Assembly (NCBI GenBank): GCA_016790705.1
Contig: JAEUOT010000058.1
Span: 62,001-126,000 of the forward strand
Reading direction: 5' to 3'
Length of the DNA: 64,000 nucleotides
Source of the DNA: Hydrogenophaga sp.
GTDB lineage: Bacteria > Pseudomonadota > Gammaproteobacteria > Burkholderiales > Burkholderiaceae_C
Below, in pieces: positions 8,670 through 16,111 of the stretch. The notes beneath the pieces were generated by a model, which searched no databases, was not told where the DNA came from, and was given only the letters and a program-made list of their open reading frames with translations. A program made the position numbers and the translations under genes. Within the stretch, counting starts at the first letter, position 1. Each line of letters starts with the position of its first letter.

Positions 8670-9638
8670 TCAACTGACCAGTTGCAACGCCTGATCCAGC
8701 GCACGCTGCTTGATGGCCGCGCCCTGACCGAACCAGGCGCTGTCCAGGCGGTACTCGCTGCTGCGGGCTCTCCGCTCGTGGTCCACGTACTCGGTCACAG
8801 CGCACAACATCCCCCAGGCCGTGCCCTGCGCAGCGGCCAGCTCCGCACCCCGGCCGTTGCCATCAAAGAGGGCTTGCACCTTCTTGAGCGCACGCTCGTT
8901 GGTGAGACGTGCGTTCGGGTCGGTCTGCAGATCGGGCTGGCACAGCACCTTCAGAAAGAAGTTCATCGACTCGTGCGTCTTGACCTTGCGTTCCGAGAGC
9001 GTCTTCATGCGGTACATGAAGCTGTCCCACTGGGTGACGGCCACGCCCAGCTGGCGTTTGACCGCCTGGGCGTCAAAGCTCGTGCTGTGCGGCACCTTGA
9101 TCGCCTGGGTCGCCCCGTTCAGGGCCACCGAGAGCGTGTTGTTGCAGACCACGCGAACGGTCGTCGGGGTGGCGGTGGTCGCCAACGTCCCGTCACAGGA
9201 CGTGGCCAGCAGCAGGTAGCCGTTGACCACGTCGTTGCCCTTGAGGGTTGTCTGTTTGCCCGTGCGGGCCAGCGCCCAGAACTTGCGGCCTTCCTTGAGC
9301 ACCCCGGCTGTTTCCAGCTCAAAGCCGGAGACTTCCGAGAGGTCGCGGTAGAACTCCAGCACCTCCTTGGGTTGGACCACCTGGTAGCGGTCGCTGACCA
9401 CCGACAGCGGTGCTTTGGAGTCGCTGCGGTAGAGCACCTTCTGTTCGGGGAAGGTGTGAATCGAGCCCAGGGCGCCGGCTTCCTGCGCCATGAAGCGCAC
9501 AGGGGTCTGGCAGATGGTCCAGTCCATGCCGGCTTGCTGGGCCCAGACATCGATGGATTGTTTCGGTGGAAGTTGGTTGCCCAGGTTGTGCCAGGGCGTC
9601 TGGCCAACGTAGGCCATGGATTGAACGGCGTGTGCCAT
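8670..9638 (-). CDS. DUF932 (phage/plasmid-like, TIGR03299-type) protein
   Basis: A 322-residue protein. The start at 9638 follows AGGAC and begins MAHAVQSMAYVGQTPWHNLG, the conserved opening of this family. Later blocks include FYRDLSEVSGFELETAGVL, LLLATSCDGTLAT and VVCNNTLSVAL, also characteristic. Members occur on phages, plasmids and integrative elements; a molecular function is not established to my knowledge. It sits upstream of YqaJ and the Gp3-like gene on the same strand, each gap carrying a hairpin. Confidence 0.85.
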   Translation of the reverse strand: MAHAVQSMAYVGQTPWHNLGNQLPPKQSIDVWAQQAGMDWTICQTPVRFMAQEAGALGSIHTFPEQKVLYRSDSKAPLSVVSDRYQVVQPKEVLEFYRDLSEVSGFELETAGVLKEGRKFWALARTGKQTTLKGNDVVNGYLLLATSCDGTLATTATPTTVRVVCNNTLSVALNGATQAIKVPHSTSFDAQAVKRQLGVAVTQWDSFMYRMKTLSERKVKTHESMNFFLKVLCQPDLQTDPNARLTNERALKKVQALFDGNGRGAELAAAQGTAWGMLCAVTEYVDHERRARSSEYRLDSAWFGQGAAIKQRALDQALQLVS

Positions 9639-9736
9639 GAGAAGAGTCCTTTCGAAAGAGGGTAGGAAGAGAAGAGGGGAGGAGGAACGGAGAGGAAGAG
9701 AAGAGGGGGTGTGAACGAGAGAGCCCCCAAACACAA

Positions 9737-9779
9737 ACGCCCATGACCGCAGAACTAGGTGGTCCGCAGGCATGGGCGT
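9737..9779 (-). terminator. Long-loop hairpin after the zinc-ribbon gene
   Basis: Nine-base arms ACGCCCATG (9737-9745) and CATGGGCGT (9771-9779) enclose a loop with its own GACC/GGTC pairing. On the minus strand it lies between the zinc-ribbon membrane protein and the DUF932 gene and is followed by a pyrimidine-rich leader (9639-9736). There is no clean U-tract, so it may attenuate or protect the RNA rather than terminate. Confidence 0.5.
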
Positions 9780-9836
9780 GTGAAGGAGGAAGAGGGCGAA
9801 AAGAGATGGAACGAAGAAGCAGAGGATCCGAATCGG

Positions 9837-10229
9837 CTATCGATCCCAGACGGGAACCTCGGGTGATTCCTCGGGAGGATCGCGGACGGGGCCACCGAAG
9901 ATGAAGCCGCAGTCCTGGCAGACCCATTGGGAGATCACCGCGTCATCGAGCAGGCGACCCAGCTTGGAGCCGCTGCGGCAACCACTGTTGGCACTGACCA
10001 GGGCACCCAGCAGGGCCGAGGTCAGCGCGTAGGACAGCCGCAGTGCGGGAGAGCCGCGAGATAGCACCGAAGCACCAGCGGCGGCGATGCCGAAAACGGC
10101 TCCGACCACCGTACCCAGAGCGCCACCCCAACGCTGCGCGATGCGCCGCGGCTGGGTGCGCTGGGAGTGACAGGACGGGCAGCTCTCGTCAAAGGGGGCG
10201 TGAGAGGCTTGGGAGGCGTGGTGGTACAT
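9837..10229 (-). CDS. Membrane protein with split zinc-ribbon cysteines and glycine-rich helix
   Basis: A 130-residue protein. A CPSCHS pair near residue 17 and a CQDCG pair near residue 108 could together form a zinc ribbon. Between them lies a glycine/alanine-rich helical hairpin (ALGTVVGAVFGIAAAGASVL, then ALTSALLGALV) able to enter a membrane. The last 20 residues are acidic and proline-rich. It starts seven bases after the stop of the preceding 51-codon gene, so translation is probably coupled. Function unknown. Confidence 0.6.
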   Translation of the reverse strand: MYHHASQASHAPFDESCPSCHSQRTQPRRIAQRWGGALGTVVGAVFGIAAAGASVLSRGSPALRLSYALTSALLGALVSANSGCRSGSKLGRLLDDAVISQWVCQDCGFIFGGPVRDPPEESPEVPVWDR

Positions 10230-10236
10230 GGGCCAC

Positions 10237-10392
10237 TCATCCGCTGTGGGCGCAGGGCGCCAGAACGGAATCGCGGAACCAGCAGCGCCAGCGCGGATGG
10301 CTCAGGACCCAGATCCAGGCACTGAGGATGCCCAGCAGGAACACCAGCACGAAGGCCGTGAGGTGGTCCAGTGGGGTGGGAAGGTCTTGCAT
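10237..10392 (-). CDS. 51-residue membrane peptide
   Basis: A short gene with a strong AAGGAG site ten bases before its ATG. The product has a short polar start (MQDLPTPLDHL), one membrane helix (TAFVLVFLLGILSAWIWVL) and a basic, cysteine-containing tail (HPRWRCWFRDS). It overlaps nothing and is coupled to the downstream zinc-ribbon membrane protein. Function unknown. Confidence 0.65.
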   Translation of the reverse strand: MQDLPTPLDHLTAFVLVFLLGILSAWIWVLSHPRWRCWFRDSVLAPCAHSG

Positions 10393-10473
10393 GAATACTC
10401 CTTGAGGTTGGTTGGAGGGGGACAGGGTTGGATGGAGGAGGAAAGAACACGGAACCGAACACCCCGAAACAAA

Positions 10474-10495
10474 AGAGGTCCCCGAAGGGACCTCT
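10474..10495 (-). terminator. Terminator after the small lipoprotein gene
   Basis: A perfect nine-base stem AGAGGTCCC / GGGACCTCT with a four-base loop, followed on the minus strand by TTTTGTTTC. It lies 26 bases past the lipoprotein stop and is followed by a pyrimidine-rich leader up to the 51-codon gene. Confidence 0.8.
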
Positions 10496-10521
10496 GATGG
10501 GTGGAGGGAACCAGAGCCGGA

Positions 10522-10857
10522 CTACTTGCGGGGAATGAGCTGCTCCAGCAGACGCTGCTCTTCTTCGGAGCGGGTCATGTCGGGCTTGATGCCCATCTCG
10601 CTTTGCACGCAGGCGGCTGTCGTGGTCTGCAGCTTGCTGGTGAAGGTCACGCGGGCTTCCTGGTCCGTGCGGTGTTCGGACAGGCGGATGGCGCTTTTGA
10701 CGATGCCCGGATCCTCGTAGATGCACTTGCAGACTTTCTCAGGAGCACCCGAGCTCAGACAGCCTTGCACCATCTGCTGCATGGCTTGTTTCTCGGCGTT
10801 GTTGCCGCAGCCAGTCAGGAGCCAGACCAGGACGAGCACTGAAATGAAGCGATACAT
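10522..10857 (-). CDS. Small lipoprotein
   Basis: A 111-residue lipoprotein. The start at 10857 follows a GAGGTG site and opens a signal peptide with lipobox LTGC (cysteine at residue 17). The mature part has four further cysteines (GCLSS, CKC, AACV) and charged helices, ending EQLIPRK. The paired cysteines may form disulphides in the periplasm. It starts seven bases after the upstream membrane-protein gene stops. No family recognised. Confidence 0.65.
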   Translation of the reverse strand: MYRFISVLVLVWLLTGCGNNAEKQAMQQMVQGCLSSGAPEKVCKCIYEDPGIVKSAIRLSEHRTDQEARVTFTSKLQTTTAACVQSEMGIKPDMTRSEEEQRLLEQLIPRK

Positions 10858-10864
10858 GGTCACC

Positions 10865-11188
10865 TCACTTGAGCACGATGGCTGCGCCAATCGACATGCC
10901 CAGGAACATGCCGATGAACTGAGGGCCGATGGCCCAGAACAGCTTGGTCTTGAGGATGGAGGTCATTCCGCCATCGGTGAAGAAGCCGTCGGGCAGGGCA
11001 TAGCGGCGGATGGCTTCGCCGATCCAGGAGCCCAAGGTTCCAGTCGCGGTGCCCACGAGGACAGCCACGACCTTGAGAAGGCCGCTGGCCATCAGGACCA
11101 TGGCCGAGTTGTTGTTGAAGGTGAAGAGCGCTGCGAAGACGAAAGAGACGGCGCCCCAGGTGAGGAGGAAGCGTTGGTTTTGAGACAT
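10865..11188 (-). CDS. Membrane protein, three or four predicted helices
   Basis: A 107-residue hydrophobic protein: helices at about residues 8-26, 30-50 (MVLMASGLLKVVAVLVGTA) and 85-106 (LFWAIGPQFIGMFLGMSIGAAIVL), with a soluble loop containing YALPDGFFTDGG. There is no strong ribosome-binding site before the ATG. It is the first gene of the minus-strand block, divergent from the XRE regulator, and may belong to the element's conjugation or maintenance module. Function unknown. Confidence 0.6.
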   Translation of the reverse strand: MSQNQRFLLTWGAVSFVFAALFTFNNNSAMVLMASGLLKVVAVLVGTATGTLGSWIGEAIRRYALPDGFFTDGGMTSILKTKLFWAIGPQFIGMFLGMSIGAAIVLK

Positions 11189-11285
11189 GGTGACAGGCTT
11201 GGGAAGGAAGGTGAATGCTTGTGTTCGAGTGGCGAGCTGAGCAGTGGGCGGTGGTGGTCTCCTTGCAGGTTGATGACAAAATATA

Positions 11286-11309
11286 TGAATTAGTGTTTAT
11301 GTGAATTAG
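11286..11309. promoter_or_regulatory. Repeated TGAATTAG in the divergent control region
   Basis: TGAATTAG occurs at 11286-11293 and again at 11302-11309, a 16-base spacing, in a markedly AT-rich stretch (11275-11312) between the membrane-protein gene and the XRE regulator. Position and AT-richness suit a promoter with operator sites for the adjacent XRE protein. No binding site for this protein is known, so this is inference. Confidence 0.4.
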
Positions 11310-11324
11310 AGCATAGGCGAGAGA

Positions 11325-11558
11325 GTGCGAAGCGTGAAAACGCTTGCACAACGACTGGGTGAATACGTACGGGAACAGCGTCTTGCCCTGGGCATCAGCC
11401 AAGTGGAGTTCGGGGAGCGCTGCGGCTTCTATCAGACCTACCTGAGCCGCATAGAGAGGGGTCAGGCCAACCCGACGATCAATGCTCTTGAGGTCATCGC
11501 GACTGGGTTAGGGGTCACCGTGTTTGAGATGTTCGACGCGGTTTCGCGAAGAAAATAG
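11325..11558 (+). CDS. XRE/Cro-family helix-turn-helix regulator
   Basis: A 77-residue protein made almost entirely of one helix-turn-helix domain: ISQVEFGERCGFYQTYLSRIERG (about 24-46) followed by the scaffold helix NPTINALEVIATGLGVTVFEMF. The start is GTG at 11325; a second GTG nine bases later is also possible. It is divergent from the mobile-element block and upstream of the H-NS-like fragment gene, and probably regulates the element and itself. Confidence 0.85.
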   Translation: MRSVKTLAQRLGEYVREQRLALGISQVEFGERCGFYQTYLSRIERGQANPTINALEVIATGLGVTVFEMFDAVSRRK

Positions 11559-11649
11559 CGATATGGGATCAACCGCGAGAGCGACGGTTTGTACTGGTCC
11601 TCATCACGGTCATATGTGACTGAAAACTTTTTGAATCCCTGAAGGAACA

Positions 11650-11871
11650 ATGGGTCAGGTACCGATGCAGAGAAGAACAGGGACTCCACGTCCCAAGAGT
11701 GCCGATCAAGGGGTGCCCCTGTCAGATCGACGGTTTGAAGAACTGCTCAAGAAGGCGAGTGAGTTCTTTGCCGCTGAAGAGATCGATCCAGAGGCGCAAA
11801 AGCAGGCTGTGATCCAGGAAATTCTTGCAGAGATGGCCCGGTATGGACTTAAGGTTGAAGACCTGATGTAG
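11650..11871 (+). CDS. H-NS-like protein lacking the DNA-binding domain (H-NST-like)
   Basis: A 73-residue protein starting after GAAGGAAC. Its last 45 residues (from ELLKKASEFFAAEE to AEMARYGLKVEDLM) align with the N-terminal oligomerisation region of the chromosomal H-NS paralogue in this window (54015-54326: ELMAQAQALMQQAEQ to AKMKQYGITVADLG). The linker and the C-terminal DNA-binding motif with GRKPEWV are missing, because the stop falls right after the YGLKVEDL block. Truncated H-NS proteins of this kind on islands can poison full-length H-NS. The alignment is seen; the antagonist role is inferred. Confidence 0.6.
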   Translation: MGQVPMQRRTGTPRPKSADQGVPLSDRRFEELLKKASEFFAAEEIDPEAQKQAVIQEILAEMARYGLKVEDLM

Positions 11872-11980
11872 TGGACCGACATTGGCCCTTTCGCAGAACT
11901 TGGCAAGATGGCAACCAGGTGCTCGGTAGCCGCCACAGCCTGCTCTCGGCCCAGCCGGAGATCACTTCGCTAAAGCCTGC

Positions 11981-12148
11981 TTAGAAGCACAACTCCTTGA
12001 TCGGCATGTCGGTCTCGGCCTCGGCCTGCTTGAGGAAGCCGATAATCTGCTGCTCGGTGAATCTGCTCTTCTTCATGTCCGTCATTCTCCTGGTGGTTGA
12101 CGGACTTCACTAACTTCAGCTTGGTGCGGCTGGTTGGGGGGCAGATCA
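11981..12148 (-). pseudogene. IS3-family remnant: left inverted repeat and start of orfA
   Basis: On the minus strand an IS3-type terminus beginning TGATCTGCCCCCC (from 12148) is followed, after AGGAG, by an ATG at 12076 reading MKKSRFTEQQIIGFLKQAE, the standard OrfA opening of IS3-family transposases. The frame reaches KELC and stops at 11981; the next codons would restore the expected GFSE, so a local change has created the stop. No OrfB or right end follows. The flanking bases (11872-11980 and 12149-12377) hold nothing else recognisable. Confidence 0.75.
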
Positions 12149-12377
12149 CAATCAGCCACCGTTCTAGCGAACACGGGCTATCTTCATCCTCTTTCGACGT
12201 CATTCACGGCCGCGCACTCGTCTATCGTGAAGAATGGATGGCGAGCTTCGAAATCGAGCGGCCAGAATGTGACGGACAGACGATAGACTCTGTGCACGGA
12301 ATAGGCGTGAACTGACTGGGTACAAAATCAACTGACGGCCCTCCACGCCATTGAAGAATCCAACACAGGGATTGAAT

Positions 12378-14786
12378 ATGGCTCGAAAAGGCAAGGGTGG
12401 ACCAGGAGGGCTCATTGGTGGCGCCGTGTTGCTGGTGCTTGCTGCCATAGCTTCAGTACCACGGGAGGTCTGGGGCTTGGCTGGATTGGCGCTGATTGGC
12501 TACCTCGTCTATCGGTATTCCAAGGGCAACGCCCCTAGCCAATCGCGTCAAGATCCAGCGCCCTCCAAGGCAGCAGCCCCTGCTGTGAAGGCCTTGCGTG
12601 CTACCGCACCAATACCCAGCGCGACGACTGCAAGCAAGTCGATAGCCTCAACACCATCGCCATATGAGGAGCCCGTGAGCGTGCCGACTTCCACGGCAAC
12701 ACGGGAACGTGAGTTCAAGATTCCGAGCGGGCCAAAGAACCAAGTCACTCGCTGGGTGCCTGAAGGAGAGTCGGTTGAAGTCGCAGGACTGACTCTCCCG
12801 GGCGGGATGTTGTACATCGGGTCCTCGCTTCGCGCGGGACAGGGAAAGACCGACCCATGCCTTATCAACCCGTCACTATCGGTGGCAAATCAAGGGGACT
12901 ACAGAAACCGAGAGATGGGCTACTGGCCCAGCTACTCTGAAATATCCCCAACAGCACGACGCGCATACCTGCGTTGGCTCGCCGACGGCCGAAAGGATCC
13001 GGATGCGGACGTGGGCTACGTGTTCCTGTTCTTCTACGGATTGGAGCGTCGAGTCATTCTCGACTTTGCAGCCACACCCGAGTCGAAGAGCGACTGGCCT
13101 GCCATTGCGCGTGAGCTGCGAAGGCTCCTAGCCATCTATGGCCCGAAGTCGGGTTCCTTCGAAAGGTACGGCAGCGAACTACTCAACTGGGTTTCCGTGG
13201 TCGAGCTTCAGGACGTGGACTTGGAGAGGGAATCGCCTGAGTTTCCAAGAACTTTCGAACTCCCGGTATTCATCCGACTGGCGTTGGGTCAATTGGCTCT
13301 CAAGGCAGAACCGGTACCTGCTCGCCTAGCACTGTCCTGGGTACGCTTGGACCCGACAGTGAACCTGCGGACTCCCGCCCACCGATGTCCCGAGCAGTTC
13401 GGACTGGCGTTCCGCCATCACTACGAGAAAACACATGGTCCGGGCATGGTTTTGCCCAAGAACCGCACGAAGCTCAAAATGGTTTATAGACCCGCCTCGG
13501 CGGGGTTCTTGGGTATCGGTGAGCCAGAGTTGACCTTTGGCGACACACCTGACGTCAGCGTTTTGTCTGGCCCTCGCAAGAAGCTTCAAGCTGCGGTGGA
13601 CCTGGCTACACAAGAGATTGAACAGTACAGCCGCTACGTTGGCCGCGACGCCACAAATCGCTCCAAAGCAGATGCTTTGGAAGCGCTGCTGCTCATTCCT
13701 GCAGGGTACTGGCCAACAGGAGCCCAGGAGACACTGCAAAGCCTCAAGAGACGCATTGGTCAAGGCATGGTCGTCATGCCTTTCCAAGAGGTACTCAGCA
13801 CGCTTGACGCACGGTCGGCGTTGACCAAAGAGAAAGTGCTCCAGCTTGCTCAGGTCTTGGCGGCGCAAGAGATTGGTCTTGAACCCAACGTGCTCGGCGG
13901 CGCCAAAGTGCCCAAGCCTGAGGACAGTGTTGTTCTGTTCTCCCTGCCGTCATCCCCGGATACGGCGAAGCCAACACCCGCATATCAAGCGGCGCTGCTG
14001 ACCCTGCAGCTCGCGTCGGCTGTGGCGAGCGCTGATGGTGAGTTCAACATCAAAGAGATGACGCACCTGCGGGAGCAGGCTCAGACCTGGACACACCTCA
14101 CTCCCAGTCACATCAAGCGGCTGCTCGCGCACCTTCGCCTGCTGATGGAGGCGCCGGTGACCTTGGCTTCATTGAAGAAGAAGCTCGAACCGCTGGATGC
14201 ATCAGCCAAGCAAACCATTGCGGAGTTCATGGCGACTGTCGCGCAATCAGATGGCACGGTAACCCCCGACGAGGTCAAGATGCTGGAGAAGGTCTACAAG
14301 ACCTTGGGCGTTGAGTCGAAGAAGGTGTTTTCGGATGTACACGCTGCGGCTGTCGGCGAGAAGCCCGGCGAAGGCTCCAATGGGACGTCAGGATTCAAGC
14401 TGGACCCCGCACGAATTGCAGCCCTCCAGCAAGACACGGCTAAGGTATCTGCACTGCTGGCGAACATCTTCACGGAGGAAGAGACCCAGCCTGTTCCAGC
14501 TTCTGTGCCCTTGGCGATGCAACCCGAAGAGGAACCGCCCACCAAGCCCTCGACCATGCTGCTCGGTCTTGATGATGCGCACTCTTCATTCGCCCGGCTG
14601 CTCTTGTCTCGTCCTCACTGGAGTCGGAGCGATTTGCAGGATGCTGCTGCCGACCTCGACCTCATGCTCGATGGGGCACTGGAGCGCATCAACGAGGCGG
14701 CGTTCGACACCCATGACATGCCCTTCACCGAAGGAGATGACCCCGTTGAGGTCAGCAACGAGATTCTGGAGAAACTGCAAGCATGA
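12378..14786 (+). CDS. sngA: Shango-type TerB-domain membrane protein SngA
   Basis: An 802-residue protein; the ATG at 12378 follows CAGGGA. Residues about 10-45 hold two membrane helices. A TerB-N-type domain follows (about 115-330: VTRWVPEGESVEVAGLTLPGG, YWPSYSEISPTARRAYLRWL). A TerB helical domain with two DGE/DGT acidic turns lies at about 540-650 (ASADGEFNIKEM; QSDGTVTPDEVKML). A TerB-C-like end carries SRSDLQDAAADLDLMLDGALERIN. It overlaps the next gene by ATGA. TerB protein plus BrxD-like ATPase plus SF2 helicase is the three-gene composition of the Shango antiphage system, so all three genes are named on that basis. Confidence 0.82.
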   Translation: MARKGKGGPGGLIGGAVLLVLAAIASVPREVWGLAGLALIGYLVYRYSKGNAPSQSRQDPAPSKAAAPAVKALRATAPIPSATTASKSIASTPSPYEEPVSVPTSTATREREFKIPSGPKNQVTRWVPEGESVEVAGLTLPGGMLYIGSSLRAGQGKTDPCLINPSLSVANQGDYRNREMGYWPSYSEISPTARRAYLRWLADGRKDPDADVGYVFLFFYGLERRVILDFAATPESKSDWPAIARELRRLLAIYGPKSGSFERYGSELLNWVSVVELQDVDLERESPEFPRTFELPVFIRLALGQLALKAEPVPARLALSWVRLDPTVNLRTPAHRCPEQFGLAFRHHYEKTHGPGMVLPKNRTKLKMVYRPASAGFLGIGEPELTFGDTPDVSVLSGPRKKLQAAVDLATQEIEQYSRYVGRDATNRSKADALEALLLIPAGYWPTGAQETLQSLKRRIGQGMVVMPFQEVLSTLDARSALTKEKVLQLAQVLAAQEIGLEPNVLGGAKVPKPEDSVVLFSLPSSPDTAKPTPAYQAALLTLQLASAVASADGEFNIKEMTHLREQAQTWTHLTPSHIKRLLAHLRLLMEAPVTLASLKKKLEPLDASAKQTIAEFMATVAQSDGTVTPDEVKMLEKVYKTLGVESKKVFSDVHAAAVGEKPGEGSNGTSGFKLDPARIAALQQDTAKVSALLANIFTEEETQPVPASVPLAMQPEEEPPTKPSTMLLGLDDAHSSFARLLLSRPHWSRSDLQDAAADLDLMLDGALERINEAAFDTHDMPFTEGDDPVEVSNEILEKLQA

Positions 14787-16084
14787 GCACGATTCGACCG
14801 AAAGACCGCGATGCGGTTATCCAATCCCTTCGAGCAGGGGTTGTTCCTCGCACTGGGCAACACCTGGTTCAAGTTGGGCGTGCAAGGGAAATTGAAACGC
14901 TGGTCACGGATATTGAGCGGGTTGCAGACGGTGGGTCTGGTTTTCGTGTCGTCATTGGCGAGTACGGGGCAGGCAAGACCTTCTTCCTGAACCTGGTCCG
15001 CGCCGTGGCCATGGAGAAAAAGCTTGTGGTGGCCAGCGCCGACCTCAATCCTGACCGCCGGCTTCACGCCAGCGGCGGACAGGCTCGTTCGCTGTACGCC
15101 GAGCTCATGCGCAACCTGGCCACCCGCACAAAACCCGAGGGCGGTGCACTTGGCGGCATCGTTGAAAAGTTCATCTCTACGGCAAAGACCGAGGCGAAGG
15201 CTTCGGGGACCTCCACCGAAGCGGTCATCCGCCAAAAGCTCGACCACCTCACAGAACTCGTCAACGGCTACGACTTCGCCGACGTCATTGCAGCGTACTG
15301 CCGCGGTTACGAGGAGGGCAATGAGCAGCTCAAGTCCGACGCTGTGAGATGGCTTCGCGGGGAGTTCTCCACCAAAACCGACGCCAGGCAAGCGCTCGGT
15401 GTCCGAACCATTGTTGACGACGCTGCTGTCTACGACCAGCTCAAGCTGATGGCCCGCTTCATTCGTCTGGCAGGATTTTCAGGCCTGCTCGTGGGTTTGG
15501 ACGAAATGGTGAACCTCTACAAGCTGGCCAATACCCAGGCCCGCAACGCCAACTACGAGCAGATTCTTCGCATACTCAACGACTCGCTTCAAGGGACCGC
15601 TGTCGGATTGGGCTTCGTGCTTGGTGGAACACCCGAGTTCTTGCTCGATACACGTAGAGGGCTATACAGCTACCCCGCACTGCAGAGCCGGTTGGGTCAG
15701 AACACCTTTGCAGCAAGCGGTTTGGTCGATTTCAGCGGCCCAGTGGTTCGGTTGTCGAGTCTCACGCCAGAGGACTTCTATGTGCTCCTGCAAAAGATTC
15801 GCCACGTCTACGCTGGAGGCGACGAAGCAAAGTACCTTTTGCCGGACCAAGGCATCGTGAGCTTCATGGAGCACTGCTCGAAGCGTATCGGGGACACGTA
15901 CTTCCGCACGCCACGCACCACCATCACCGCCTTCATCAACCTCATGGCAGTCATTGAGCAGAATCCGGGCACTTCTTGGAGCGACCTAGTTGGCGGACTT
16001 GAAGTGTCCCTCGATACAGGTGGCACCTCTGACGTGGCCGTCGAGGTTGATGAAGGTGATGAATTCGCCTCGTTCAAGATGTAG
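14783..16084 (+). CDS. sngB: Shango ATPase SngB (BrxC/BrxD-like, DUF2791)
   Basis: A 433-residue P-loop ATPase with Walker A GEYGAGKT at residues 59-66 and a Walker B-like LLVGLDEM near 236-241, within a frame matching BREX ATP-binding proteins of the BrxD type: N-terminal IRPKDRDAVIQSLRAGVVP, a GYDFADVIAAYCRGY block and a C-terminal RTTITAFINLM. It starts within the last codons of the TerB gene and lies 27 bases before the helicase gene. In Shango and BREX systems such ATPases are thought to power or gate the partner helicase; the exact step is not established. Confidence 0.85.
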   Translation: MSTIRPKDRDAVIQSLRAGVVPRTGQHLVQVGRAREIETLVTDIERVADGGSGFRVVIGEYGAGKTFFLNLVRAVAMEKKLVVASADLNPDRRLHASGGQARSLYAELMRNLATRTKPEGGALGGIVEKFISTAKTEAKASGTSTEAVIRQKLDHLTELVNGYDFADVIAAYCRGYEEGNEQLKSDAVRWLRGEFSTKTDARQALGVRTIVDDAAVYDQLKLMARFIRLAGFSGLLVGLDEMVNLYKLANTQARNANYEQILRILNDSLQGTAVGLGFVLGGTPEFLLDTRRGLYSYPALQSRLGQNTFAASGLVDFSGPVVRLSSLTPEDFYVLLQKIRHVYAGGDEAKYLLPDQGIVSFMEHCSKRIGDTYFRTPRTTITAFINLMAVIEQNPGTSWSDLVGGLEVSLDTGGTSDVAVEVDEGDEFASFKM

Positions 16085-16111
16085 TCGAACTGGTTGTTCT
16101 AGGACAAGACA

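Noticed and set aside
12097-12315. 72-codon plus-strand frame over the IS3-family terminus
   Set aside because: It begins inside the insertion-sequence end and has no ribosome-binding site; probably chance.
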